A stretch of 64,000 bases of DNA from Petrachloros mirabilis ULC683 (GCF_009939295.1 NZ_WVIC01000012.1:29418-93417); one strand, 5' to 3'; positions 8,331-17,066 are shown, counted from the first letter of the stretch. Program-made: numbers and translations. The notes: generated from the letters alone by a model not told the origin.

Positions 8331-9401
8331 CTAATCCAGCGCCATCCAATTCCCTTTCAGCGCCACCAGCACGCGCTCAGCCGCCTCCCAGTTCTCAGCC
8401 ATGACCCAGGTTTGACCACTTTCATCGCACAAATAGGGCTGTCGAGGTAAATAGGGATGATCGGCTCTAGCTCGCGTCACCTCTGTGGTTTCGTGGCGGT
8501 GAAAATGACCAAACATGGAGTTACGCCAGTCGATGCTTTGATCGGTAGCAGGCATCACCTGCACCGCCGCACTTAAATCCACATTGCAGGGCACAATCCG
8601 AAACACCGTGTCTTGTTCATAAACGGCATAGGCTTGGGGCGCGCAGGTATTCACCAAAATGCGGCGGGGTTCTCCATATTGTTTTTGGAGCTGACTGCGG
8701 CGTTGTTGGGCTGAGAGTTTTGTCTGTATACCCCCATCTCCTTGGGTTGCCGTTTGCAACAACTGTTGCAGTTGCTCTTGGTTCTGGATAATCTCTTGAT
8801 ACTCTTGCTCCAGACGCCGCAAGCGCTGTTGCCACTGAAACTGCAAGGCACTCTCACCCAACTGAATTTGGCCTCGATTTTGAAGTTGCCAGCGTTTACA
8901 TCGCTGAACGGTTTGCACGCGGGCTGCTGCCTGTAAACACCAATCGTCACCCTCCCCCGTGACCGTAAACAACTGTTGGAGTGTATTCAGCCGAGCCAAG
9001 TTTTGGGTACGGGGTCGAGGCACCAGAATTTCACCCCCGTCTTGAATTCGTAGTACCCAATACTGACCCAGGGGATCAGCAGCCAGCTCGGGAGTGGCTT
9101 GGAGATTGTGGAGGCTTTCAGACGTTAAGCTGGTACTGATGGCGTAGGCGCTTAAGAGCTGCGGGCTTTCTTGATAGCAGTCTAGAACCTGCTCTAACGC
9201 TAAATCCAACAGGAATTGGGTTTCCCCCTCCCCGGCTGGCGATCCAACAGTTGAGGCTACGGGTTGCGCTCTAGACAAAGCCAAGTGCAAGACTTCAAGC
9301 TGTGCTTCGGCGGCCTGGAGCCGTGTTTGCAGACCTTGAACCAGAGTTGACAAATCCAAGGTGTCTGGAGCCGATGGATTGGGCGTTTCAGAGGAATTCA
9401 C
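8331..9401 (-). CDS. Conserved cyanobacterial hypothetical protein with coiled coils
   Basis: A 356-residue protein without a motif I can name. Residues 20-45 (LQTRLQAAEAQLEVLHLAL) form a short coiled coil. A second, longer Gln/Glu-rich coil lies near residues 185-235. The segment between them (LGQYWVLRIQDGGEILVPRP) looks like a beta-rich module. The C-terminal part contains the phrase MFGHFHRHETTE. It lies nine bases downstream of the ispH stop on the same strand and may be co-transcribed with it. No membrane helices are visible. Function unknown. Confidence 0.7.
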   Translation of the reverse strand: MNSSETPNPSAPDTLDLSTLVQGLQTRLQAAEAQLEVLHLALSRAQPVASTVGSPAGEGETQFLLDLALEQVLDCYQESPQLLSAYAISTSLTSESLHNLQATPELAADPLGQYWVLRIQDGGEILVPRPRTQNLARLNTLQQLFTVTGEGDDWCLQAAARVQTVQRCKRWQLQNRGQIQLGESALQFQWQQRLRRLEQEYQEIIQNQEQLQQLLQTATQGDGGIQTKLSAQQRRSQLQKQYGEPRRILVNTCAPQAYAVYEQDTVFRIVPCNVDLSAAVQVMPATDQSIDWRNSMFGHFHRHETTEVTRARADHPYLPRQPYLCDESGQTWVMAENWEAAERVLVALKGNWMALD

Positions 9402-9410
9402 ACGCCACCT

Positions 9411-10652
9411 CTAGGCTAAGACCACATCTTCTTTCAGGGCAAAAATCTTTTCCATCACGTCTGAAACCGCTTTATCTGGCGTAGAGGCACCAGAGGTGAT
9501 ACCCACCACAATGGAGCCATCGGGCAGCCAGTTTTCTTTCACTTCCAACTCTCGATCTAGGGGCTTGTGCTGAATGCGGTTGCCAGGGCCAATACGCTCG
9601 GCGCTGTCAATGTGGTAAGAGGGAATTTTCCTGTCGATGGAAATTTCTTGCAGATGGGTGGTATTGGAAGAATTAAACCCGCCAATTACCACCATCAAAT
9701 TTAGCGGCTCCTCTACCAGCTTAAACATGGCATCTTGGCGTTCCTGGGTGGCATCGCAGATGGTGTTAAAGCTAAGGAAATGTTGGTTCAAGTCCTCTGG
9801 CCCGTAGCGGCGCATCATGGTGTGCTCAAACAGCTTGCCAATTTGCTCGGTTTCGCCCTTGAGCATGGTGGTTTGGTTAGCAATGCCAATGCGAACCAGA
9901 TCGGTTTGGGGGTCAAACCCCACGGAATAGGCTTTCGCAAATTTTTGCAGAAACTGATCTCGCCGCTGGGCTTGTTCTTCAGGGGTGTTCCCCGGATTGA
10001 GAATGTAGTGGCTGACGGACTGGGCTTCTTCCAGATTCAGCACAATCAAATACTTGCCCGCAAAAGAACTAGTGGCAATGGTTTCTTCGTGTTTGTACTT
10101 GCCGTGGATGATCGAGGTGTAGTCTACCTTTTTGTGTTTTTCCACCGTATTCCACACCTTGGAGACCCAAGGGCAAGTGGTGTCCATAATCTTGCAGCCC
10201 TTGTCATTGAGCAACTGCATTTCCTGAACGCTGGCTCCAAAGGCTGGCAAAATCACCACATCACCGCCATCAATGCCAGAAAAATCCTTTTGCCCCTGGG
10301 CATCGACAGGGACAAACTTCACCCCCATCTCCCGCAGCCGCTCATTCACAGAAGGATTATGGATAATCTCATTGGTGATCCAGATGCACTCGGTGGGGAA
10401 CTGACGCCGGGTTTCGTAAGCCAAGGCCACGGCTCGCTCTACCCCCCAACAAAAGCCAAAGGCTTCAGCCAGTCGAATGGTGACGTTCCCTCGTTGGAGC
10501 CGATAGCCATTGTCACGAATTTGCTGCACCAAGCTGCTGTTGTATTCTGTTTGCAGCAGACCCGTGACTTCAGCTTCATGCCCAAATCCCTTACGGTGAT
10601 ACTGCTCAGACTGCTGAAGCGATCGCTTGAAGGCTTTTGTATCCATGACCAT
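9411..10652 (-). CDS. ispH: 4-hydroxy-3-methylbut-2-enyl diphosphate reductase
   Basis: A 413-residue enzyme for the last step of the MEP isoprenoid pathway, reducing HMBPP to IPP and DMAPP. Three cysteines in conserved settings would bind the 4Fe-4S cluster: [23 protein letters not shown] and [14 protein letters not shown]. The last, with the preceding HH/E-type region, marks the LytB fold. The N-terminal extension ([18 protein letters not shown]) and total length match the long cyanobacterial form, which takes electrons from ferredoxin. ATG codons at 10652 and 10646 are both possible starts. A divergent promoter region of about 90 bp separates it from the DUF2235 gene. Confidence 0.96.
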   Translation of the reverse strand: MVMDTKAFKRSLQQSEQYHRKGFGHEAEVTGLLQTEYNSSLVQQIRDNGYRLQRGNVTIRLAEAFGFCWGVERAVALAYETRRQFPTECIWITNEIIHNPSVNERLREMGVKFVPVDAQGQKDFSGIDGGDVVILPAFGASVQEMQLLNDKGCKIMDTTCPWVSKVWNTVEKHKKVDYTSIIHGKYKHEETIATSSFAGKYLIVLNLEEAQSVSHYILNPGNTPEEQAQRRDQFLQKFAKAYSVGFDPQTDLVRIGIANQTTMLKGETEQIGKLFEHTMMRRYGPEDLNQHFLSFNTICDATQERQDAMFKLVEEPLNLMVVIGGFNSSNTTHLQEISIDRKIPSYHIDSAERIGPGNRIQHKPLDRELEVKENWLPDGSIVVGITSGASTPDKAVSDVMEKIFALKEDVVLA

Positions 10653-10745
10653 ACACCTAAAATGGGGCAGCGCAAACTTTTCTTATCCTAGTGGATCTTT
10701 GGGTCAACACTGCCTAGGCTGGAACGGGGTTTCTTAGAGGTTGTG

Positions 10746-11810
10746 ATGAAACGCTTAATTGTCTGCTGCGACGGCACCTGGCAGGATCTCAATACTGCCT
10801 TCCCCACCAATGTTGTTAAAATGTGTCAGGCTATTCAACCCGTGGCAAATGATGGCTGCCGCCAAAGTATTTTTTATGGTCGGGGGCTGGGCACAAGACC
10901 CCGAGATCGACTCCCGGGTGGTGCTTTGGGTAGAGGAATTGATTTAGAGATTCAAGATGCCTACTTATTTTTGTGTCTCAACTACGAACCAGGGGATGAA
11001 CTATACCTATTTGGCTACAGTCGAGGAGCCTACACAGTCCGCAGCGTGATTGGCTTGATCAACTGCTCTGGTTTATTGAAGCGTCACAATACGCGTAAGT
11101 TACAGCAAGCCTATAAGATTTATCGCGATCCAGAGATTAAACCCAGTCATCCAATCGCGCAAGCATTTCGGGCTGAGAATGGAAATCGCGTCTCGATCAC
11201 CCTGCTAGGCTGCTGGGATACGGTTGGCTCTCTGGGAATTCCTGACTTAGTTCCCTGGCTGCCGCTGAATAATTGGATAAACCGTCAATATCAGTTTCAT
11301 AACACCACCCTGAGTCGAATTATTCAACGGGCGCTCCATGCTGTTGCCATTGACGAACGCCGACGCGTTTTTGACCTGACACCTATGGAACAAAATCCAG
11401 AGCATACTGGCCAATTGCTGCGTCAAGTGTGGTTTCCAGGCAATCATGGCTGTGTTGGCGGCGGTGCCGCTGCTACCCAAGAGCTATCCAACGCCACTTT
11501 TCTTTGGATGATTCAGCAAATTTCCCAGCTTGGTCTGGGTTTGGGGCTTGATACGAGCCCAGTTGAAGCGGGGGTTGATGTAGATCACCGGTGTGATTTT
11601 CAGAACAAAACTGGATTGTTTGGGGCTTTGGGCGGCACAATCTGGCGGCAGATCCCGGCGAAGAGCTTTAAGCTTTTGCATGAAAGTGCTCAGTGGCGCT
11701 GGTGCGATCGCAGCGATTATCGCCCCGCTAATCTGCGTCAATATGAGGCCAACCTAGATGCCCAGTGTCAAAATGGTCTCCGAAGGCTGAATGAGAACGC
11801 GAGGAACTGA
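10746..11810 (+). CDS. DUF2235 alpha/beta-hydrolase
   Basis: A 354-residue protein. The N-terminus (RLIVCCDGTWQD) and the nucleophile elbow LFGYSRGAYTVR (Gly-x-Ser-x-Gly) are characteristic of DUF2235, an alpha/beta-hydrolase family related to Tle1-type phospholipases. DNHGCVGGG-like sequence near residue 240 (NHGCVGGGAA) holds the expected His and small residues of this family. No signal peptide is visible, so it is likely cytoplasmic. A GTG three bases upstream is also open, but the ATG at 10746 is preferred. It precedes the serpin gene by 77 bp on the same strand. The substrate is unknown, and nothing around it suggests a type VI secretion effector. Confidence 0.88.
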   Translation: MKRLIVCCDGTWQDLNTAFPTNVVKMCQAIQPVANDGCRQSIFYGRGLGTRPRDRLPGGALGRGIDLEIQDAYLFLCLNYEPGDELYLFGYSRGAYTVRSVIGLINCSGLLKRHNTRKLQQAYKIYRDPEIKPSHPIAQAFRAENGNRVSITLLGCWDTVGSLGIPDLVPWLPLNNWINRQYQFHNTTLSRIIQRALHAVAIDERRRVFDLTPMEQNPEHTGQLLRQVWFPGNHGCVGGGAAATQELSNATFLWMIQQISQLGLGLGLDTSPVEAGVDVDHRCDFQNKTGLFGALGGTIWRQIPAKSFKLLHESAQWRWCDRSDYRPANLRQYEANLDAQCQNGLRRLNENARN

Positions 11811-11887
11811 CTAGCGATGCTCAGAGTCTGAATACTTGGGATCACGAACCTGCGAAATCCCACTGTGTTTCAACATCCGGATCAATT

Positions 11888-13162
11888 ATGAGAAGTTTCC
11901 CTTCAATTTCATTGAGCCTTGCCATTGCCCTAGGTGCAATCTTGACCAGCCTGCTTGCTGCTACAGGATTCCAAGTGTTTCAGTCTAGTCAGGCTCAGAC
12001 ATTACCCCCAGCCGAGCCAGAACTGACGATGCCGACCGACAGCGTGGATCCTGAACTGATTGCTGCCAATCATCGCCTTGGGTTTAATCTGCTGGAGCAA
12101 TTACTCCAGGATGCGCCGGGAGAAAATGTGTTGATTTCCCCGACCAGTGTGGCCATGGCACTGGCGATGGCCTACAACGGAGCCGAGGGCGACACCCAAC
12201 AGGCAATGGCAGAAGCCTTAGAGATTCAAGGGCTGAGCTTGGAAGCGCTGAATCAGGCCAATGGGGCACTCAAGGAAGCCCTAGCCAGTGACGATCCCGC
12301 CGTGACGCTGGCGATGGCCAATTCCTTATGGGCACGGCAAAATGTTGAGTTTAAGGCCGATTTTTTAGCGCGCAATCGTCAATTTTATGGAGCTGAGATC
12401 GCATCATTGGACTTTGGCAACCCAAAAACGCTGAATGTGATCAATGCCTGGGTCAACGATCAAACCAAGGGCAAAATTCCTGGCATTTTGGATCAAATCT
12501 CACCAGAACAGGTGATGTTTTTGATCAATGCCCTTTACTTCAAGGGCGATTGGCAAACGCCCTTTGATCCGGATCAAACGACTGACAAGCCCTTTTATCA
12601 GGCCGATGGGGCTGAAAAGCAACTGCCGATGATGGCGAGATCCGACAGCTTCCAGTATCTAGAAACCGATCAAGTGCAGGCGGTGAGTTTGCCCTATGGG
12701 GAGGGGCGCTGGGCGATGGATATTTGGTTGCCCAAGTCTGATGTTGGGTTTGAAGCCTTTGCTAAGGAATGGACGGCAGAGCAGTGGCAGCAGTCTCTAA
12801 ATCAATTCCGCAGCCGTGAGGGATCTCTGGAGTTGCCCCGGTTTCAGGTGGACTATGAAGCGTCACTCAGCAGTGCCCTCTCAGCCCTGGGTATGGGGCA
12901 AGCATTTACAGATGAAGCTAATTTTGCCGGGATGAGCGATCTAGATCTGCTCATTGATGAGGTGCGCCACAAGACGGTGCTGGAGGTAAATGAAGAAGGC
13001 TCGGAAGCAGCGGCAGCCACATCAGTGGGTATTTCGGTGACCTCGATTCAGATCCCCCAAGATCCTTTCGAGATGGTGGTGGATCGGCCTTTTATGGTGA
13101 CGATTCGCGATCGCGAGACGGGGACACTGCTGTTTATGGGTGCCATTGTTGATCCTCAGTAA
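11888..13162 (+). CDS. Secreted serpin (serine protease inhibitor)
   Basis: A 424-residue protein with a hydrophobic signal segment at residues 8-30, so it is exported. Serpin hallmarks are clear: FNLLEQLL, NVLISPTSVAMALAMAYNGA, LINALYFKGDW, and the C-terminal FMVTIRDRETGTLLFMG. The reactive-centre hinge EEGSEAAAAT is intact with small residues, which in this family marks inhibitory rather than non-inhibitory members. Counting from the hinge Glu places P1-P1' at Thr-Ser in GISVTSIQ. The target protease is not predictable with confidence. It lies downstream of the DUF2235 hydrolase and ends just before a MITE-A element. Confidence 0.95.
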   Translation: MRSFPSISLSLAIALGAILTSLLAATGFQVFQSSQAQTLPPAEPELTMPTDSVDPELIAANHRLGFNLLEQLLQDAPGENVLISPTSVAMALAMAYNGAEGDTQQAMAEALEIQGLSLEALNQANGALKEALASDDPAVTLAMANSLWARQNVEFKADFLARNRQFYGAEIASLDFGNPKTLNVINAWVNDQTKGKIPGILDQISPEQVMFLINALYFKGDWQTPFDPDQTTDKPFYQADGAEKQLPMMARSDSFQYLETDQVQAVSLPYGEGRWAMDIWLPKSDVGFEAFAKEWTAEQWQQSLNQFRSREGSLELPRFQVDYEASLSSALSALGMGQAFTDEANFAGMSDLDLLIDEVRHKTVLEVNEEGSEAAAATSVGISVTSIQIPQDPFEMVVDRPFMVTIRDRETGTLLFMGAIVDPQ

Positions 13163-13248
13163 TCCTTGTCGGTCTGATTGACTGGCAAATCAGACCCACT
13201 CTGCGAGAAGAGCAAAGCTCTACACCCCCAACCCCTCTCCCAGAGCGG

Positions 13249-13383
13249 GCTACGGTGTACACACATCTCTAGGTAAACCCATTCCACTCTGCATTAGCCC
13301 CCCCGACCCCCCAAACTTGGGGGGCTAGGGGGGCGAGCGCAAAGATTTTGAATTCTTTTCAAGACTTGTGTGTACACGGTAGC
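13249..13383. mobile_element. MITE-A copy 1 with 9-bp target duplication
   Basis: This 135-bp non-coding element has near-perfect terminal inverted repeats: GCTACGGTGTACACACA on the left and TGTGTGTACACGGTAGC on the right. The interior contains G- and C-runs that can pair (CCCCCCAAACTTGGGGGG). The 9-bp sequence CCAGAGCGG flanks both sides exactly, at 13240-13248 and 13384-13392. Removing the element and one flank restores a CCTCTCCCAGAGCGGAAGAGG palindrome-like site. No transposase is present, so it must be moved in trans. Three relatives occur at 17350, 32160 and 58197. Confidence 0.85.
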
Positions 13384-13408
13384 CCAGAGCGGAAGAGGGG
13401 AGCCGGAG

Positions 13409-13888
13409 CTATCTAGGAAACAACTCCTCCAGAAAGTGACAAAACGCATTTAAGTCTTTGACCAGTGCCTTATGACAATCGGGCAACATTGCCACCAACT
13501 CCCCGAGGCGAGAAGGGTTCAGGTTAAAGCTGTAGACGTTGCGAATCACATGGCGCAAGCCACGATATTCGTCTAGACAGTGCCGGGAACTGTGTTGCAA
13601 CACCCTGGGACGAACCCCCGGAAATTCAACGGAGAGTTGCGCTAACAAATCACGATGCCATTCTCGGCCAGAGGGCACCGCGCCATCGACTTCCCTGGCA
13701 ATGTCTGCCAGAATGCGTTCAACAGCGGTGTAAAAGCTGTGTAAATTCAGGGCAACGCCGTCATAGTAGTCCTCATCTTGTTGCTCAACTGCCTTGGTGA
13801 ACAATCGCTGGGCTCGCTCCACCACCTGGGCAATGTCTGCCAGTTCTGCGCGAATGCGGATTGGCAGGGTGGTTGCATTGGAGTTCAT
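13409..13888 (-). CDS. HepT-like HEPN toxin
   Basis: A 159-residue, all-helical protein paired with a minimal nucleotidyltransferase. HEPN toxins of the HepT type are RNases, or targets that the partner AMPylates. The conserved segment near residue 109 reads YRGLRHVIRNVYSF, with Arg112, His113, Arg116, Asn117 and Tyr119. This differs from the textbook Arg-x4-6-His motif and matches the HepT-like subgroup with an RHxxRNxY pattern. The start overlaps the stop of the upstream antitoxin gene by four bases. Annotation rests on the pairing and on this motif. Confidence 0.8.
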   Translation of the reverse strand: MNSNATTLPIRIRAELADIAQVVERAQRLFTKAVEQQDEDYYDGVALNLHSFYTAVERILADIAREVDGAVPSGREWHRDLLAQLSVEFPGVRPRVLQHSSRHCLDEYRGLRHVIRNVYSFNLNPSRLGELVAMLPDCHKALVKDLNAFCHFLEELFPR

Positions 13889-14253
13889 AGGTCAATTCCA
13901 GTGGCTGCGATAGCCTCACCCAGTCGGGATGGGGCAGTTTCCACTTCCACCAAGTCCACTGCTATCTCGGGATGAAGCCCTTGCAGTTGACCGACGGCTC
14001 GAAAATAATCGCGGGGATTCAGTCCCCAAACGGCCAGATCCACATCGGAGCGCTCATGAACTTGGTTGGGCGATCGCATCGATCCAAACAGCACCACTCG
14101 CTGAGCGTTAAAGTCACGCTTCAGAAGGTCGCTGGCCTGGTGAGCGACCTTTAACCCCAACTGTTGCCGGTGTCTGAGACGATTTTGGTATCGCTGCTGC
14201 CGGTTCTGAGCTGAAGCCCGATAGATCGCCATTTGAGCATCGGTCACTGACAC
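13885..14253 (-). CDS. MntA-like nucleotidyltransferase antitoxin
   Basis: A 122-residue protein of the minimal nucleotidyltransferase fold. The strand-loop VVLFGSMR (Gly57-Ser58) followed by Asp70-Val-Asp72 supplies the GS...DxD metal and nucleotide site. Such proteins AMPylate a tyrosine of their HepT partner to silence it. The N-terminal 45 residues are helical and basic. The recorded start is GTG; an ATG at codon 8 is a possible alternative. The four-base overlap with the toxin gene supports a two-gene operon with the antitoxin first. Confidence 0.82.
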   Translation of the reverse strand: MSVTDAQMAIYRASAQNRQQRYQNRLRHRQQLGLKVAHQASDLLKRDFNAQRVVLFGSMRSPNQVHERSDVDLAVWGLNPRDYFRAVGQLQGLHPEIAVDLVEVETAPSRLGEAIAATGIDL

Positions 14254-14322
14254 CTTGAGTCTCTCTCCCGTTTCTCTAGATGCTATCTTCCCATTGCTAG
14301 AATTGCCCGGATGCAGGGTTGC

Positions 14323-15516
14323 TCAAGGGGTCAGCAGGGACATGAAGGGCTTGGTTACCCAATGCAGCCCGACTTTGAGCTGATGCTCTAGGGTGGGCAT
14401 GCGATAGAGGTAAATCAGCCGTCGAGCCAGATAGGCTGCGGAGCCATCTAGCTTCAACCCTAAGCCCGTTAAAGCAGCGGTGCTTTGCCCCAGGGTGAGC
14501 ATTTCGCCCAGGTGGGTATAGCGGAAGGGCAACAAGGGGCGCTCGGTGAGGGAGGCCCACACATTCCAGGCGGCACAGTCGGCTTGTTGTAGGGCGGCCT
14601 GGGCGGTACCAGGAACCTGCTGCCCTTGGGCATCATGGCAGTCGGCCAGATCACCGAGGGCATAGATGTCGGGATGATCCTGCACTTGTAAGGTGGGCAG
14701 GGTGGGCAATTGCCCTCGCGGATTGTGGGGGAGTTTAACCGCTCGAATGGGGGCTGCGATCGCCGTGCCCACGGTCCACAGCACCAGATCCACGGGGAGG
14801 GTATCGGTTTGATTTTTGTAGGTGAGGGTGAGTTGATCGGCTTCTACTTTCTCTACCGTGGTTTCTAAATCTAGCCAAACACCCTGTTCTTCTAGGGTTT
14901 TGAGGGCAGCTTGCTGATTAAACTCAGGGGCACTTTCTAAAATGCTGGAGCCGCGATCAATGATCCGAATCCGACCGCGATCGCCCAAGCGCTCCGCCAG
15001 TTTACAGGCCAGTTCCACTCCGCTGGGGCCAGCCCCGGCAATAGCCACCCGGATCACCTCCTGTGGAGCCGTTTCAAATGCCCGCAGTCGCGCTTCTAGC
15101 TGGTAGGCATCGGCCACAGTACGGAAGGGCAGGGCATACTCGGCAGCCCCCGGCACCTGATGACGTGGGGTTTCTCCTCCCAAAGCCAGCACTAGCCGAT
15201 CAAAGGGCAAGGTGCGGTCATCGGCCAAGGTAACCTGGCGCTGTTGGGGGTCAATGTCTTGCACCGTTGCCTGGATAAACTGCACCCCAGTCTCGGCTAG
15301 CAGTTCGGTAAAGGGTGGGGCAATCTCCCAGGCTTGCAGTTCCCCAGTGACCAGTTCGTAAAGAAAGGGGGAGAACAAAAAATGATCGCTTTGATCCACC
15401 AGGATGATCTCAGGGGTTTGTCCCTCAGGCCAGGGCAGTTGGCTCAAACGCAGTGCCGTATAAAGGCCACCGAAACCGCCGCCTAAAATACAAATTTTGA
15501 GTGAGGTCTGGGTCAT
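14323..15516 (-). CDS. ndbB: NdbB-like type II NAD(P)H:quinone oxidoreductase
   Basis: A 397-residue two-dinucleotide-domain flavoprotein. The FAD motif CILGGGFGGLYTALRL is at residues 9-24 and the NAD(P)H motif IAGAGPSGVELA near residue 160. The LWTVGT segment and the ALGDLADC motif that closes the FAD site are present. Among cyanobacterial NDH-2 proteins, phrases such as FLFSPFLYELVTGELQ and FRTVADAYQLEA best match NdbB, reported to reduce demethylphylloquinone before the last methylation in vitamin K1 synthesis. The C-terminus is amphipathic and could touch the membrane. NdbA or NdbC identity is less likely. It is transcribed divergently from folP. Confidence 0.86.
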   Translation of the reverse strand: MTQTSLKICILGGGFGGLYTALRLSQLPWPEGQTPEIILVDQSDHFLFSPFLYELVTGELQAWEIAPPFTELLAETGVQFIQATVQDIDPQQRQVTLADDRTLPFDRLVLALGGETPRHQVPGAAEYALPFRTVADAYQLEARLRAFETAPQEVIRVAIAGAGPSGVELACKLAERLGDRGRIRIIDRGSSILESAPEFNQQAALKTLEEQGVWLDLETTVEKVEADQLTLTYKNQTDTLPVDLVLWTVGTAIAAPIRAVKLPHNPRGQLPTLPTLQVQDHPDIYALGDLADCHDAQGQQVPGTAQAALQQADCAAWNVWASLTERPLLPFRYTHLGEMLTLGQSTAALTGLGLKLDGSAAYLARRLIYLYRMPTLEHQLKVGLHWVTKPFMSLLTP

Positions 15517-15588
15517 GGCTGCTGGGTTTCAGGTTTAATGGGAAGAGCCTCTTTAGGATAACAAGCTCTTAGCGGCAGCCTCCTCGCT

Positions 15589-16470
15589 ATGTTTCCCCTG
15601 CCCCGTTCTGCTCATCCCCCGGCCTGGCATCTGCGCGATCGCACCTTCAACTGGGGAGAGCGCACCTACTTGATGGGGATTTTGAACGTCACCCCCGATA
15701 GCTTCAGCGATGGGGGGCAATTTAACCAGTTAGATCGAGCGCTGGCCCAGGCTCGACACCTGGCAACCGCAGTGGACATTCTGGATATTGGCGGCCAGTC
15801 TACCCGCCCCAATGCCCAGGAGATTTCAGTCACCGAAGAACTGGATCGGGTGATTCCGGTGATTGAGGCGGTGCGGGTCGAGCTGTCTATGCCCATTTCG
15901 GTGGATACGACCCGGGCGGTGGTGGTAGAGGCGGCGATCGCCGCTGGGGCCGATGTCGTCAACGATATTTCGGGGGGCACCTACGATGCCGCCCTGTTGG
16001 CCACCGTCAGCCGTTTGGGTGTACCGCTCATCCTGATGCACCGGCGAGGGACGCCAAGCACCATGCAGCAAATGACCGACTATACCAATTTGATCGGGGA
16101 AATCTCCCAGTTTTTAGCCCAGCAGGTGGGGGCTGCGATCGCAGCCGGCATCCCGGCCAGTCACCTGATGATTGACCCCGGCATTGGCTTTGCCAAAACC
16201 GTTGACCAGAATCTAGAACTTCTCCAGAACCTGCCTGTCTTTCAGGCTCTAGGCTGTCCGTTGCTGGTGGGAACCTCCCGCAAAAGCTTCATCGGTCACC
16301 TCCTCAACCAGCCCGACCCCCAACAGCGGGTTTGGGGCACAGCGGCCACCTGCTGTGCCGCCATTGCTGGTGGGGCTGATATTCTCCGCGTTCATGATGG
16401 CGTCGAAATCCAAGACGTCTGTCGGGTGGCTGATGCGTTGTGGCGACGCCCCCTCCAAGATAAGAAGTAA
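15589..16470 (+). CDS. folP: Dihydropteroate synthase
   Basis: A 293-residue enzyme joining p-aminobenzoate and hydroxymethyl-dihydropterin diphosphate in folate synthesis. Signature 1, MGILNVTPDSFSDGG, begins near residue 29. DIGGQSTRP follows near 64, then NDISGG and the pterin-binding LLVGTSRKSFIG loop. It has the usual length for the bacterial TIM-barrel enzyme plus a short N-terminal extension. The ATG at 15589 fits the family's usual start region. It is followed 68 bp later by the hli gene, with an AT-rich gap that probably holds a separate promoter. Confidence 0.96.
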   Translation: MFPLPRSAHPPAWHLRDRTFNWGERTYLMGILNVTPDSFSDGGQFNQLDRALAQARHLATAVDILDIGGQSTRPNAQEISVTEELDRVIPVIEAVRVELSMPISVDTTRAVVVEAAIAAGADVVNDISGGTYDAALLATVSRLGVPLILMHRRGTPSTMQQMTDYTNLIGEISQFLAQQVGAAIAAGIPASHLMIDPGIGFAKTVDQNLELLQNLPVFQALGCPLLVGTSRKSFIGHLLNQPDPQQRVWGTAATCCAAIAGGADILRVHDGVEIQDVCRVADALWRRPLQDKK

Positions 16471-16501
16471 GTCTGTTTGTTAGACTTAAGTTAAATCTTG
16501 C

Positions 16502-16509
16502 TTTACATT
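16502..16509 (+). promoter_or_regulatory. Possible HLR1-like half-site upstream of hli
   Basis: TTTACATT lies 30 bases before the hli start codon. HLR1 elements are two such octamers two bases apart. A poorer match, GTTAAATC, lies four bases further upstream, so spacing and sequence are both off. Listed because hli genes are usually under RpaB/NblS control and nblS is in this window. Confidence 0.2.
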
Positions 16510-16538
16510 TAAATTCGTTTCCTATTGCAATCAAATCT

Positions 16539-16703
16539 ATGACTCAGCCGAGCCAAGCCCCCAAACTCGCCCAGCCCAAGTATGGTTTTAACGACTACGT
16601 TGAGCGCCTCAATGGTCGTGCTGCGATGATTGGCCTGCTCGCTGCCGTGGTCATTGAGCTGTTGACTGGGTACGGGGTATTAGATTGGCTGGGATTCCGG
16701 TAA
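16539..16703 (+). CDS. High-light-inducible protein (one-helix CAB-like)
   Basis: A 54-residue protein with one membrane helix. The chlorophyll-binding signature ERLNGRAAMIG sits at the start of the helix, where Glu and Asn ligate Mg in this family, and the helix runs on through LLAAVVIELL. HLIPs (Scp) protect photosystem II assembly and chlorophyll recycling by quenching energy. The gene is too short for ordinary ORF cut-offs but the motif is unmistakable. Upstream there is one TTTACATT half-site like those in HLR1 elements bound by RpaB, but no clean second half. Confidence 0.92.
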   Translation: MTQPSQAPKLAQPKYGFNDYVERLNGRAAMIGLLAAVVIELLTGYGVLDWLGFR

Positions 16704-16755
16704 AGTAGCGAGCATTCCAGCACTTCATTAGGAACCTGTTGTCGAGCACACCGCT

Positions 16756-17046
16756 ATGATCTGGACTCAATTTCTCAAACCCATTTACCGCAAAGAGCCT
16801 ATTTCAGCGTTCTTAATCTTAGTTGGAGCCGTAGATGCCACCCTGGGTGGCGTGGGAGGGCACGGCTCCCTGCTGTTTCTGGGTGTTGCCACCATCGCAG
16901 GAGCACTGGTGATTCGCTGGCAACAAGCTCAGCGGCGTCAGGAGATGCAGCCCGAACCAATCACGCAGCGCTATTTGCCCACCAATTCATCTCAGTCAGA
17001 GTTACCCATGCTGTCTATTTCTAAAAAGCAGCCACCCCAGCCATGA
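16756..17046 (+). CDS. Small conserved cyanobacterial membrane protein
   Basis: A 96-residue protein with two adjacent hydrophobic segments near residues 17-32 and 38-54, split by a glycine-rich turn (GGVGGHGS). A charged, proline-containing tail follows (QQAQRRQEMQPEP). I do not recognise a named family. It lies 52 bp after hli on the same strand and may share its transcript. No catalytic motif is visible. A thylakoid or plasma-membrane role is possible from context only. Confidence 0.6.
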   Translation: MIWTQFLKPIYRKEPISAFLILVGAVDATLGGVGGHGSLLFLGVATIAGALVIRWQQAQRRQEMQPEPITQRYLPTNSSQSELPMLSISKKQPPQP

Positions 17047-17066
17047 GGAACAAAGTCCTGACCTTC

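Noticed and set aside
9735..10691. 318-codon plus-strand frame
   Set aside because: It lies fully antisense to ispH, whose motifs are unmistakable. The long frame is a by-product of ispH codon use.
14297..14560. 87-codon minus-strand frame overlapping ndbB
   Set aside because: An out-of-frame shadow of ndbB on the same strand, with Pro/His/Arg-rich sequence.
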